Notes: generated by a model from the letters alone, not told the origin. A stretch of DNA of 64,000 bases from Streptomyces mangrovisoli (GCF_000974985.2 NZ_LAVA02000010.1:1-64000), one strand, 5' to 3'. Positions 48,008 to 56,236 are shown, counted from the stretch's first letter. Translations and numbers: made by a program.

Positions 48008-48051
48008 GGTCAACTCGTGGCGTGGGGCTGGTCAACACATGGCATGTGGGG
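48008..48051. repeat. Two copies of GGTCAACWCRTGGCRTG
   Basis: Direct repeats at 48008 and 48030 (22-bp spacing) just past the DUF397 gene stop; the unit contains CAACNCRTGG. May be degenerate duplicated binding sites. No other signal in this gap. Confidence 0.5.
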
Positions 48052-48069
48052 GTTTAACAAGAAGGCGGT

Positions 48070-48324
48070 TCAGGAGAGCAGGAAATCGGCCACCCCCGCC
48101 TTGGCGCCCTCGATGAAGGCGGTCATCTCGTCGGAGGTGTAGATCAGCGCGGGTCCGTCCGGGTCGGTCGACTGGCGGACGGCGATCCGGCCGTCGGCGA
48201 GCTTCATCGCCTCCAGGCAGTTGCCGCCGTTGCCGCCGCTCCACGGCTTGTGCCAGCCCTCGCTGCCCAACTCCCGCGCGGGCATGCCGTTGTAGACCTG
48301 CTTGCGCGGCTTCATGCGATCCAT
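48070..48324 (-). CDS. DUF397-domain small protein
   Basis: An 84-residue protein of the family paired with XRE regulators in actinobacteria. The core WHKPWSGGNGGNCLEAMKLADGRIAVRQSTDPDGPALIYTSDEMTAFIEGAKAGVADFLLS covers residues 25-84 and matches DUF397 fully (S-N-CVEV-like block, then VRDSK-like, then W/F-EF-VKxGEFD-like). Its ATG touches the XRE stop with no gap. In WhiJ-type modules the DUF397 protein modulates its XRE partner's DNA binding. Confidence 0.93.
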   Translation of the reverse strand: MDRMKPRKQVYNGMPARELGSEGWHKPWSGGNGGNCLEAMKLADGRIAVRQSTDPDGPALIYTSDEMTAFIEGAKAGVADFLLS

Positions 48325-49185
48325 TCACAACTCCTTGCGGAGATCCCGGAGAATCTCCTTCGTGCGATGTGCCGTAGCGGCCTGAGCCGCCATGCGGTCC
48401 ATGACCTCGAGGTGGGTGGCCACCTCGGGGCGCGCGTCCAGGTAGACGGCGCCGGTCAGGTACTCGCTGTAGACCATGTCCGGCAGTTCCGGCATGGCGA
48501 ATCGGAACAGCACGAAGGGCCCGTACGTCCCCGGGTGCGGCCCGTTGCCGAACGGGGCGACCTGGAGCGTCACATTGGGCAGCTTCGTGGCTTCGATCAG
48601 TCGGTCGATCTGGGCCCGCATCACCTCCGGACCGCCGACATGGCGGCGCAGTGCGGTCTCGTCCATCACCGCCCAGAACCGCGGCGCGTCAGGACGGGTG
48701 AGCAGGTCCTGGCGCTGCATCCGCAGATCGACATGGCGTTCGATGTCCTCCGGCCGGGTCTGCCCGACCGCGCCCGAGCGCAGGACCGCGCGGGCGTAGC
48801 CCTCGGTCTGCAGCAGGCCGGGGACGAAGTGCGGCTCGTAGGACCGGATGAGGGCGGCCGCGCCCTCCAGGCTGACGTACATGGAGAACCAGCCCGGCAG
48901 GATGTCGTGGAACCGCTGCCACCAGCCCGGCCTGTTGGCCTCCTCGGCGAGGCCGACGAACGCATCGGCCTCCTCGTCGGAGACGCCGTACGACTTCAAC
49001 AGCAGCTGGAGGTACGGGATTTTGAGGGCGACCTCGGCCATCTCCATGCGGCGGACGGTGGCGGGGGCGACGCGCAGGACGCGGGCGGCCTCCTCGCGCT
49101 TGAGCCCGGCGCGTTCCCGCAGGTCCAGCAGGCGCCGGCCGAGGACCACTTGTCCCACCGTCGGCGCGGACCGCGGTTCGCTCAC
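48325..49185 (-). CDS. XRE regulator with DUF5753 ligand-binding domain (WhiJ-like)
   Basis: A 286-residue regulator of the WhiJ-like class. Helix-turn-helix at about 12-70 (LGRRLLDLRERAGLKREEAARVLRVAPATVRRMEMAE); DUF5753 from about 100 to 275 (EPHFVPGLLQTEGYARAVL, LPNVTLQVAPFGNGPHPG, MVYSEYLTGAVYLD). GTG at 49185 has GGAGG 6 nt upstream; an in-frame earlier ATG would cover the promoter. Coupled to DUF397 and divergent from an ATP-binding protein, the classic developmental trio of Streptomyces. A 26-bp tandem duplication sits 11 bp before the start codon. Confidence 0.93.
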   Translation of the reverse strand: MSEPRSAPTVGQVVLGRRLLDLRERAGLKREEAARVLRVAPATVRRMEMAEVALKIPYLQLLLKSYGVSDEEADAFVGLAEEANRPGWWQRFHDILPGWFSMYVSLEGAAALIRSYEPHFVPGLLQTEGYARAVLRSGAVGQTRPEDIERHVDLRMQRQDLLTRPDAPRFWAVMDETALRRHVGGPEVMRAQIDRLIEATKLPNVTLQVAPFGNGPHPGTYGPFVLFRFAMPELPDMVYSEYLTGAVYLDARPEVATHLEVMDRMAAQAATAHRTKEILRDLRKEL

Positions 49186-49195
49186 GCTCCACCTC

Positions 49196-49247
49196 CACAA
49201 GGCATTCGAACAGCCGGACGGCACAAGGCATCCTGACAGCCCGACGG
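49196..49247. repeat. 26-bp tandem duplication before the XRE gene
   Basis: CACAAGGCAT-NNNN-ACAGCCNGACGG occurs twice back to back (49196-49221, 49222-49247) with four mismatches. It overlaps the region where the XRE promoter or operator should be; TTCGAA-like words recur nearby (49205, 49253, 49262). Confidence 0.7.
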
Positions 49248-49410
49248 CGCCATTCGAAGACCTGTTCGAGAATCTGCCGGATCCTCGTTGATCCCAACTG
49301 GCGCCGTTCGACGTGCTGTTGCGAGCAGTGTGCCATGACGCCCCACCACGTCACACGGCACTCTGCATTTTTCAGAGTGACACTTGCCAAGTGTTCACGG
49401 CGGGGCGATA

Positions 49411-50169
49411 GTGGCAAGCGTGATTCCGTCCGCGCCCTTAGGAACAGACGCCGCCGCAGGCCGCTCCGGCCTCGGCGCCACTCCGGGAGCAGGCCCTGGC
49501 CGGGCCGCTGCCGAGCGCCGGTTCCGGTTCGAGCTGGCCGCACATCCGGGCTCTCCCGCGCAGGCCAGACGGCTGACGCGGGCCCGGTTGACGGGCTGGT
49601 CGGTGTGCGAGGACACGTGTGACACGGCGGCCCTGGTGATCTCCGAACTGGTCACCAACGCCATAGTGCACACCGCCAGCAGCCGGGTCGTCTGCGAGCT
49701 GCACGACCACGACGACACCGTGCGCATAGCGGTGCGTGACGAGGGCTGTGCCCCCGGCGAACCCCAGCCGTCACCGCAGCGGCCCGAGGAGGAGCACGGG
49801 AGGGGACTGCTTCTCGTCGGCGCGCTGTGCGCCGCCTGGGGGGCCCAGGAGCACGGGCCGGGTCTGCTGGTCTGGGCCGAGCTGCCGCACCAGGCCGGCA
49901 CTCCGGGCGAGGACACGGGAATCGGCGGCGCGGGCTTCCGCGAGGCGGGCTTCGGCGAGGCGGGCTTCGGCGAGGCGCCGCGCAATGACCTGGGCTGGGG
50001 AGCCCGCCCGAAGCCGGTGCCGTCCGGCGGGTCGGATGACGACGACGAGGCCGAGGGACACGTGCGGCCGGATCCGGCGGGCGGGACCGTGCCCGGGGCG
50101 CGGGCCGAGTTACAGGCACAGGCACCCGCGCCCTGGCGCGCCACGGGAGCGGGGCCGCGATGGGTGTGA
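49411..50169 (+). CDS. HATPase-domain protein (anti-sigma/AbaA-OrfD-like)
   Basis: A 252-residue protein with a histidine-kinase-like ATPase (HATPase_c_2) domain at about 35-145: FRFELAAHPGSPAQARRLTRARL, TAALVISELVTNAIVHT (N box), VRIAVRDEGCAP (G1 box) and HGRGLLLVGALCAAWG (G2). It lacks a phosphoacceptor domain, as in SpoIIAB/RsbW kinases. A Gly/Asp-rich tail contains three EAGFG units. GTG at 49411 is my choice; GTG 49420 is possible. Divergent partner of the XRE/DUF397 pair. The downstream gene overlaps it by 10 bp. Confidence 0.85.
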   Translation: MASVIPSAPLGTDAAAGRSGLGATPGAGPGRAAAERRFRFELAAHPGSPAQARRLTRARLTGWSVCEDTCDTAALVISELVTNAIVHTASSRVVCELHDHDDTVRIAVRDEGCAPGEPQPSPQRPEEEHGRGLLLVGALCAAWGAQEHGPGLLVWAELPHQAGTPGEDTGIGGAGFREAGFGEAGFGEAPRNDLGWGARPKPVPSGGSDDDDEAEGHVRPDPAGGTVPGARAELQAQAPAPWRATGAGPRWV

Positions 50170-50609
50170 GCGTGGGGCTCGGCTCCGGACCGGTGCTCAG
50201 CCTGGACCGGCTCGTCCGGCTGGGGCGCGAGCTGCGGCCCGCGGTGCCCGTGGGCCGTCCCCGGCGGCTGGCGGTGCCCGACGGGATGACCGCGCCGCTG
50301 GGGTGCGACGCGGTGGCCGTGCCGGCCGAGTTCGGGCCGCTGGTCCTGGCCCGCCTGCCGCGCGTGGGCTGTGTCTACGCCGACGACGCGCACTGGTGGT
50401 GGATCGTCCCCTCCGACTCCGACTACGCCCTCCAGTGGCCTTCGCCCACGCAGTACGCCGCGGGGGCGGTCGTTCCCGACGGGCCGCCGCCCGACCTCAT
50501 CCACCGGCCCGAGGGCACCCTTCCGTACACCCCGCCGATCCCGCTCTACCTCGCGCTGTGCCGGGTCACGGGGACTACTCCGGGCTGGTCCCGTCCCATC
50601 AGCGCGTGA
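50160..50609 (+). CDS. Conserved hypothetical protein
   Basis: A 149-residue protein without a domain I recognise. It has an Arg/Val-rich start, CDAVAVPAEFGPLVLARLPRVGCVYADDAHWWWIVPSDSDYALQWPSPTQYAAGAVVP in the middle and a Pro-rich end. The triple Trp and repeated aromatic residues suggest a compact beta domain. ATG lies inside the end of the HATPase gene, overlapping its stop, so translation is coupled; it is probably functionally tied to that module. No signal peptide or membrane segment. Confidence 0.75.
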   Translation: MGVSVGLGSGPVLSLDRLVRLGRELRPAVPVGRPRRLAVPDGMTAPLGCDAVAVPAEFGPLVLARLPRVGCVYADDAHWWWIVPSDSDYALQWPSPTQYAAGAVVPDGPPPDLIHRPEGTLPYTPPIPLYLALCRVTGTTPGWSRPISA

Positions 50610-50730
50610 GGCCTGGCCGGCCGGGGGGCGGGGACTGAGCGGTGTGGCCCGCGGCGGGTCCGTGGTGGTCCCGCCGGGCCGCGGACGGGTGCTCAGCGCC
50701 GTGACGCCCCGCGGGTCCGCCGTGGTCGCC

Positions 50731-50923
50731 CGCGCAGTTCCCCGCGCCCCCAAAAAGCTGCGCCGCCCCACACCCCCCGCAGGGGCGCGGGGAACTGCGC
50801 GACAAAGCCCCACCGGGCCGCAGACCGGCACTCAGGCGCCATGACCCCCGGCGAGTCCGCCGTGGTGACCCGCTCAGTCCCCCGCGGGCCCGCCGTGGTC
50901 ACCCGCGCAGTTCCCCGCGCCCC
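50731..50923. repeat. REP-like inverted repeats CGCGCAGTTCCCCGCGCCCC
   Basis: Left arm 50731-50750 and its perfect 20-bp complement 50782-50801 form a hairpin with a 31-nt loop; a third copy in the left orientation is at 50904-50923. CCGCCGTGGT flanks each left-oriented copy. This 20-mer is a common dispersed intergenic element in Streptomyces genomes. The rest of 50610-51092 holds no gene I can see. Confidence 0.88.
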
Positions 50924-51092
50924 CAAGAAGACGGCGCAGGCCCACACCCTCACATGAAGAAGGGGGCCCCGCCGGGTCGCGGAGCGGGGTGTGGTGTGCG
51001 CCCGCGTGTGTTTGTCGGGGGCTTCGCGCCCTGCCCTCCCGCCGTGCGCCCCGCCATAGTGGCCGTCCGGCGACGATCGGGGGAGGTCGAAG

Positions 51093-53111
51093 GTGGGCAC
51101 ACAGCGCGCGGCGGCGGCCGCGGGGGCGTCCGAGTCGGAACAGCTGCTGTTCGGTGGTCCGCTCCGCTACGACATGGGCTGGAACCAGCACGTCGACGCG
51201 TTCCTGGAGCTGAACTTCCGCGCCATGGTGACCCGGCTGCCCGGCCTCCTGTCGTCGAGCTTCCGGCTCGCCTGGCAGGCCGACCGCCGCGCCGCCCGGA
51301 CCGTGCTGGCCGCCGAGGCGGGCCGCGGCGTCATGCAGGCCGTGAGCCTGCTCGCGGTGAACAGCGTCCTCGGCCGGGTGTTCGCCGGCGGCACCGTGCA
51401 GGACCGGCTGCGCGGCGCCGTACCGGCACTGGTCGTGATGGCCGCGGTGATGCTGGTCGGCGCGCTGCTGCGGGCCGCGTCGACCTACGCGACGGGCCGG
51501 CTCGAGCCGAAGGTGGAACGGGTCGCGACCGAGCGGTACCTGGAGCGGGCCGCCGCGGTGGAGCTGTCCGCCATCGAGGACCACGCCTTCCACAAGCTGC
51601 TGGACACCGCGCAGTACGGCGCCAGCTCCGCGCGGCGCATGATCTCGTACAGCACCCGCGTGGTGAACGCGCTGATCTCGCTGATCACCGCGGCGAGCGT
51701 GCTGACCGTGCTGCACCCTGCCCTGCTGCCGCTGCTGATCACGATGACCCTGCCGAGCGCCTGGAGTGCCCTGACGAACGCGCGACGGCGGTACGAGTCG
51801 TTCCACATCTGGGTGCAGCACGCGCGGGCCGGCCATCTGATCAGCGGTCTGCTCACCGAACCGGAGGCCGCGCCGGAGATCCGGGTGCACGGTGTCGGGC
51901 CCTTCCTGCTGCGCCACTACCGCGCGATGTCGGAGACGGCGGAGGCCGAGCAGGCGCGGCTGTCCCGGCTCGCGGCCCGCACCGGGCTGATCGCGGCGGC
52001 CTGGACCGGCCTCGCGACCGTGGCGACGTACACGACCCTGGGCGCCCTGCTGCTGACCGGCGCGATGGCGCTGTCGGTGGCCGGCACGGCCGTGATCGCG
52101 ATCCGGACCGGCTCGGCCAGCCTGGACAGCCTGGTCCTGGAGATCAACCAGCTGCACGAGGAGGCCCTCTTCGTGGGTGATCTCCAGCGGCTGTACGCCG
52201 AGGCCGCCGAACGGGCGATCCCGGTCGGCGGGGAGGCGCTGCCGGAGGATCCACGGGAGATCAGGTTCGAGCATGTGACGTTCGGCTACCCGGGCGACAC
52301 CGCCCGGCCCGCCCTCGACGACGTCTCGCTCACCCTCCCGATGGGCCGGATCGTCGCGCTGGTCGGCGAGAACGGCTCCGGCAAGACGACCCTGGTCAAA
52401 CTGCTGGCTGGGCTCTACCAGCCGGACCGGGGCCGGATCCTGTGGGACGGCGTGGACGCGGCGGGCGCCGACCGGCACGAACTGGCCGAGCGCATCGCGA
52501 TGGTGGCGCAGGACTTCAAGCGCTGGCCCTTCACGGCGAAGGTCAATGTCGCGGTCGGCCGGTCCTCGGCGCCGCTGACCGACGAGCGGCTGACCGCGTC
52601 GGTGAGCGAGGCGGGCGCAGAGGAGGTGGTCGCGGACCTGCCGCGCGGCCTGGACACGCTGCTGGCGCGGCAGTTCAGCGGTGGGCACGAGCTGTCGGGC
52701 GGCCAGTGGCAGCGGCTCGGCATCGCCCGCGCCGCCTACCGGCGGGGTCACATCCTGATCGTGGACGAGCCGACGGCCGCCCTGGACGCGCGGGCCGAGC
52801 TGGAGGTCTTCGAGAAGATCCGGGCGCTGGCCGGGGGCGGCCAGACCGTCGTGCTGATCACGCACCGGCTGGCGTCGGTGCGCCACGCCGATCTGGTGTA
52901 CGTGCTGGACGAGGGGCGGATCGCGGAGTCCGGAACGCCGGAGGAACTGCTGGCGGGCGGCGGGATCTACGCGGAGCTGTACGGACTCCAGGCCGCGCAG
53001 TACACGGCCGGGCCGCCCGCCTCAGGGCTGCCCGCGTCCGGATCACCCGCCTCCGAACTGCCGGCATCGGGGCCGCCCGCCTCAGGGCTGCCCGCTCCGA
53101 AGAAGGGCTGA
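51093..53111 (+). CDS. ABC exporter, transmembrane-ATPase fusion
   Basis: A 672-residue half-transporter. Membrane region about 60-360 with six helices; nucleotide domain about 385-630: Walker A VGENGSGKTTLVKLL, Q-loop VAQDFKRWPFT, signature HELSGGQWQRLGIARA, Walker B ILIVDEPTAALDA and LITHRLASVRHAD. The WPFT Q-loop and QFSGGHELSGG match exporters near lantibiotic and unknown-peptide loci, but no precursor is evident. Ends with about 30 residues of PASG repeats. GTG start with GGGGGAGG upstream. Substrate unknown. Confidence 0.9.
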   Translation: MGTQRAAAAAGASESEQLLFGGPLRYDMGWNQHVDAFLELNFRAMVTRLPGLLSSSFRLAWQADRRAARTVLAAEAGRGVMQAVSLLAVNSVLGRVFAGGTVQDRLRGAVPALVVMAAVMLVGALLRAASTYATGRLEPKVERVATERYLERAAAVELSAIEDHAFHKLLDTAQYGASSARRMISYSTRVVNALISLITAASVLTVLHPALLPLLITMTLPSAWSALTNARRRYESFHIWVQHARAGHLISGLLTEPEAAPEIRVHGVGPFLLRHYRAMSETAEAEQARLSRLAARTGLIAAAWTGLATVATYTTLGALLLTGAMALSVAGTAVIAIRTGSASLDSLVLEINQLHEEALFVGDLQRLYAEAAERAIPVGGEALPEDPREIRFEHVTFGYPGDTARPALDDVSLTLPMGRIVALVGENGSGKTTLVKLLAGLYQPDRGRILWDGVDAAGADRHELAERIAMVAQDFKRWPFTAKVNVAVGRSSAPLTDERLTASVSEAGAEEVVADLPRGLDTLLARQFSGGHELSGGQWQRLGIARAAYRRGHILIVDEPTAALDARAELEVFEKIRALAGGGQTVVLITHRLASVRHADLVYVLDEGRIAESGTPEELLAGGGIYAELYGLQAAQYTAGPPASGLPASGSPASELPASGPPASGLPAPKKG

Positions 53112-53167
53112 GCCCCGTGGCGGCCGACGGGGACGGCCGAGCGCACGCCGACCGCACGCCGGGTGCC

Positions 53168-53359
53168 TCAGGCGATCGCGTCCGCCACGACGCCCGCGTC
53201 GCCGCCCCGCACGATGACGAGGAACATGTCCGTCGCGAGGTCCATCACGACCTCCGCGGGCAGGCCCTCGAGACGCCGCGCCTGCGCGAACTCCTCCGCC
53301 GGCCACGAGCCACGCGGGCCACCGGCAGGAAAGCGTTCGAGCACCGTTCGCCCGTTCAC
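53168..53359 (-). CDS. Small conserved hypothetical protein
   Basis: A 63-residue protein: a basic start, then ERFPAGGPRGSWPAEEFAQARRLEG and EVVMDLATDMFLVIVRGG. GTG start with GGAGG 7 nt upstream supports translation; the overlapping frame starting at 53372 lacks such support. No domain recognised. The third-position GC pattern is coding-like. Converges on the ABC exporter, 56 bp apart. The gap 53360-53610 upstream holds nothing clear. Confidence 0.65.
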   Translation of the reverse strand: MNGRTVLERFPAGGPRGSWPAEEFAQARRLEGLPAEVVMDLATDMFLVIVRGGDAGVVADAIA

Positions 53360-53610
53360 CCTGCACCTCCATCTAGCGCTGCACTCATAGAGTTAAACGC
53401 CAACGATGCGGTGAACGCCCTGGGAAGTGACGGTACTGAGACGTACTTGACACTGCTTCTCCGGGAAACGTGAGCTGTCTCTCACAAAGTCACGTCGATG
53501 TGTCACCGTACGCAGTGACCAGGGCACTTTTGGTGCAGCAGTGGTCAGCGGGGCCCGCGCGCCACCGGGGGGGGGCGGGCACGCGCGCGGCCGCGGGCCG
53601 GCCCGCCTCC

Positions 53611-55599
53611 TCAGACCGCCACCGGCATCCGCGGCGCCCCCGCGCCGACGCGCGGCCGCAGTCCGTCCCACTCGGCGAGCAGCGCGGTGAGCCGTTCGGT
53701 GTGCTCGGGGGTGAGCCGCCCGGTGTCGTCGAGCTGCACGGCGCACGCGGTGGTCGTGTCCACGAGCCGTTCGAGGAGCGCGGCGATCTCGTCCGTCCCC
53801 TCGGTGTGCCGGGCCAGCGCGGGGAGTTCGGCCGCCGCGAGCCCGATCGCGGCGCGGGCCTCGGCGAGCGTGCGGTACGCCTCGCGGCGCAGGGTCCAGC
53901 GTTCGGCCCGGTCTGTCTTGAGGGCCCGGTCCGCCAGGACGGCCCGGTCCGCCGGCAAGGCCCGGTCTGTCGCTACGGCTCCGTCGGCCGGGTCGGCCCG
54001 GTCGGCCCCGCCGAGCCCGTCGGCGCCTTCGCCCGACGCGCCGAGGACGTGCTGGAGATAGGCCTGCGCGGCACCGCCCGCCGTCGCGAGCCGGGCGCGC
54101 ACACCGCCGCCGCGCTCCCCGGGCATCGGCAGATGTCCGACCACGATCACGATCGCGCAGGCCAGCAGCGTCTCGCCGATCCGGCTGACCGAGGCCTGCG
54201 GCTCCCCGCCGGACATGACCAGGGCCAGCACGAGAACGGTGACCACGGCGGTCTGCGCGGCGAAGTGCCGTGTCGCGACCGGGATCAGCGCCCCGCAGAG
54301 CGCCACGAGCGCGACGAGCCCGGCGGGACGCGGCAGTACGGCGGCGAGCGCGGCGAACACGAGGGCACCGAGGACGGTCCCGGCGGCCCGGCACAGCACC
54401 CGCGACACGAGCGGCCCGAGGTCGGGCTTGACGAGGAAGACGGCGGTGGCGGGCAGCCAGTACCAGTGGGTGTGCTGGCCGTACCAGTGGGTGCGGTGCA
54501 GTGCCTGGGCGATGGCCGCGCTGGCGCCGAAGCAGAGGGCGACCCGCAGGCCGTACTCCCGGCCGCCGGCGCCGAGGGCGGCGCGCACCCGGGTGGCGGC
54601 CTCGATCCGGCGGGTGTGCAGGTCGCCGCCGTCGCCCTGGTCGAAAGCGTCCGCGGCCTGCAGCAGGGCGTCGTCCAGCGCCCGCAGCGCGGGCGCGGAC
54701 CGGGACGGCGCGGGCAGCGGCCCGGTCGACGTGTTCCGGCGTACGGCGGCGGCGAGGCGGCGGGGTCCCTCGGCGGCGCGGGCGGCGACGGGCCGCCCGG
54801 CCCAGCCGAGGGCGGTGGCGGCCTCGGCCAGGGGCAGGGCGGCGGCGTACTGGGCGTGCAGCCGGCGCTCGGCTGCGGAACCGGTGTACCGGCGCAGCCG
54901 GGGGCCGGCGAGCGCGTCCTGGGCCTGGTCGAGGGCGGCGGTCAGGGCGGCGCGCCGGTCGGTGGCGGCGGGGGTTCCGGCGGCGTGCAGCAGATCGGCG
55001 ACGGCGTCGTACACGGCGGCGACGGCGGCGCGCTCGCCGTCGAAGCGGTAGTCGCCGAAGCGGTGGTCACCGGCGAGCGAGCCGGGGGTGGGCAGGGCGA
55101 GCCGCAGCAGGAGCAGCCAGCCGGCGCCGGCGAGGAAGGCCAGCGCCCGCTGCCAGCCGCTCTCCGGCACGGGCATCCCGGCGCCGATGGCGGCGGCGAC
55201 GAGCAGCTGGGTGCCGGCCGCGGAGGCGACGGGGCCGATGGCGCTGAGGCTGCCGGCGACGAGTCCGAGGGCCGTGAGCAGGACGGTCAGCGGCACCGGG
55301 CCGAGGTGCCCGCCCGCGTACGTGCCCACGAGCAGCCCGAGCGCTCCGGCGAGCGCGGGTGCGCCGAGTCGCCGTACGGACACGCGGCGGCTTCCGGGGC
55401 GGTCGTTGATCCCGGCGAGCATGGCGGCGATGGCGGCGACCACGCCGAGGCCGGTGCGGTCGGCGCAGAGCGCGACGAGCAGCAGAGGGCCCGCGGCCAG
55501 CGCGCCGCGGACGACCGCGCTCCAGGGGACGGGCCCGCGCTGGGTGCGCAGGGCGTGCGCGAGCCAGGGAGGAAGGGCGGGGGTCGGGCGCGGGGACAC
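53611..55599 (-). CDS. FUSC-family membrane protein (aromatic-acid exporter-like)
   Basis: A 662-residue protein with two six-helix membrane bundles: about 30-170 and about 350-500 (GLRVALCFGASAAIAQAL..HWYWLPATAVFLVKPDLGPLVSRVLCRAAGTVLGAL, a typical FUSC_2 block). The cytosolic middle (about 190-340) is helical and Ala-rich. A repeated linker ADRALPADRAVLADRALKTDRAE (period about 7) lies near residue 555. The GTG at 55599 is preceded by AGGAG; an in-frame ATG at 55692 lies upstream of a start with that site, so I rejected it. Family members efflux aromatic acids or fusaric acid; substrate unknown here. Confidence 0.87.
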   Translation of the reverse strand: MSPRPTPALPPWLAHALRTQRGPVPWSAVVRGALAAGPLLLVALCADRTGLGVVAAIAAMLAGINDRPGSRRVSVRRLGAPALAGALGLLVGTYAGGHLGPVPLTVLLTALGLVAGSLSAIGPVASAAGTQLLVAAAIGAGMPVPESGWQRALAFLAGAGWLLLLRLALPTPGSLAGDHRFGDYRFDGERAAVAAVYDAVADLLHAAGTPAATDRRAALTAALDQAQDALAGPRLRRYTGSAAERRLHAQYAAALPLAEAATALGWAGRPVAARAAEGPRRLAAAVRRNTSTGPLPAPSRSAPALRALDDALLQAADAFDQGDGGDLHTRRIEAATRVRAALGAGGREYGLRVALCFGASAAIAQALHRTHWYGQHTHWYWLPATAVFLVKPDLGPLVSRVLCRAAGTVLGALVFAALAAVLPRPAGLVALVALCGALIPVATRHFAAQTAVVTVLVLALVMSGGEPQASVSRIGETLLACAIVIVVGHLPMPGERGGGVRARLATAGGAAQAYLQHVLGASGEGADGLGGADRADPADGAVATDRALPADRAVLADRALKTDRAERWTLRREAYRTLAEARAAIGLAAAELPALARHTEGTDEIAALLERLVDTTTACAVQLDDTGRLTPEHTERLTALLAEWDGLRPRVGAGAPRMPVAV

Positions 55600-55780
55600 G
55601 TGGCTCCTGTCGTGCGACGGCGAGGGATGCCTTCGGGCGACGGTGGCCGGGCTGGGTCGTACTACCAGGGTAAGACGTGTTGCCGGTGTCAAGGGGACGG
55701 GTGTGTTTCGGCCCCGTGAAAGCGGGTGTGACGTGCGCCTCCCGGGCGGAGGGCCGGGCGGCGGGCCCGCGGGGCCCGGG

Positions 55781-55860
55781 GAGGCGGCCGAGGGCTCAGG
55801 GAGGCGGCCGACGACTCGGGGAGGCGGCCGAGGGCTGAGGGAGGGGAACGGCGGCTCGGG
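55781..55860. repeat. 20-bp tandem repeat, four units
   Basis: Units start at 55781, 55801, 55821 and 55841 with core GAGGCGGCCGA; the last is degenerate. They lie 24 bp beyond the terminator of the ncRNA transcript and upstream of the FUSC gene start. Confidence 0.75.
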
Positions 55861-55883
55861 GAAGGGAACGGGGGGAACGGAGC

Positions 55884-55914
55884 GGACCCGGGGGCTTGGC
55901 CTGCCCCCGGGTCC
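55884..55914 (-). terminator. Terminator after the tRNA-like RNAs
   Basis: GGACCCGGGGGC and its exact complement pair in a 12-bp stem with a 7-nt loop. On the minus strand it lies 60 nt after the end of the second tRNA-like element and defines the 3' end of the DUF gene transcript. Confidence 0.85.
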
Positions 55915-55973
55915 TGTGAGTGCCGCCCATGGTCACACGCCGGCACGCTTGAGAGCCCGGGTCAGTGTGAAGT

Positions 55974-56042
55974 CGCCGCGTCCTTCCTTTGGACCACCAC
56001 GCATCGAGCTGCGCGGACAGGACTTGAACCTGCATTTCGGCG
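55974..56042 (-). ncRNA. Permuted tRNA-like element 2
   Basis: Reading the minus strand, with tRNA numbering: 39-43 CGCCG, variable AAAT, T arm GCAGG-TTCAAGT-CCTGT, 3' acceptor CCGCGCA, discriminator G, linker CTCGA, 5' acceptor TGCGTGG, TG (8-9), D arm GTCC-AAAGGAA-GGAC, G26, 27-31 CGGCG. All four stems form: acceptor 7 bp (one G-U), D 4 bp, T 5 bp (one G-U), anticodon-side 5 bp. U8, GG of the D loop, TTC of the T loop and A58 are present. The order is 3' half then 5' half, opened at the anticodon loop, as in permuted tRNA genes or the tRNA-like module of bacterial Y RNAs. No CCA is encoded. Function not known to me. Confidence 0.82.
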
Positions 56043-56116
56043 TCGTGGGCCCGAGCCCGGTCGATCCGGCGATCGGCGGCGGATGCTGAGTCTGGAGCGA
56101 GAGTCTGAGATTGATC

Positions 56117-56193
56117 GCGGTCTGCCTCTGCCGAATTGGGCTACCGCGGCTCGCATGTGCCGCGGGGAGGATTCGAACCTCCACTGGAACCGC
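56117..56193 (-). ncRNA. Permuted tRNA-like element 1
   Basis: Minus-strand order: G38, 39-43 CGGTT, variable CCAGT, T arm GGAGG-TTCGAAT-CCTCC, 3' acceptor CCGCGGC, discriminator A, linker CATGCGA, 5' acceptor GCCGCGG, TA (8-9), D arm GCC-(14 nt with GG)-GGC, A26, 27-31 GACCG, C32. Acceptor 7 bp and T 5 bp are perfect Watson-Crick, D 3 bp, anticodon-side 6 bp with one G-U. U8, A14, GG, TTCGA and A58 all fit tRNA tertiary contacts. It begins 102 nt after the DUF gene stop. Not a normal tRNA: it lacks an anticodon loop and its 5' half follows its 3' half. 56043-56116 between the elements holds CAGACTC repeated and CGATC inverted repeats. Confidence 0.82.
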
Positions 56194-56236
56194 TCCGTCA
56201 CGACAAGCTTCAGGTTCAGCTTGCGCTCCTCGCGCA

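Noticed and set aside
55974-56193. Ordinary or decayed tRNA genes
   Set aside because: No conventional 5'-to-3' cloverleaf exists; the stems form only in permuted order, and they are all intact, which argues against decay.
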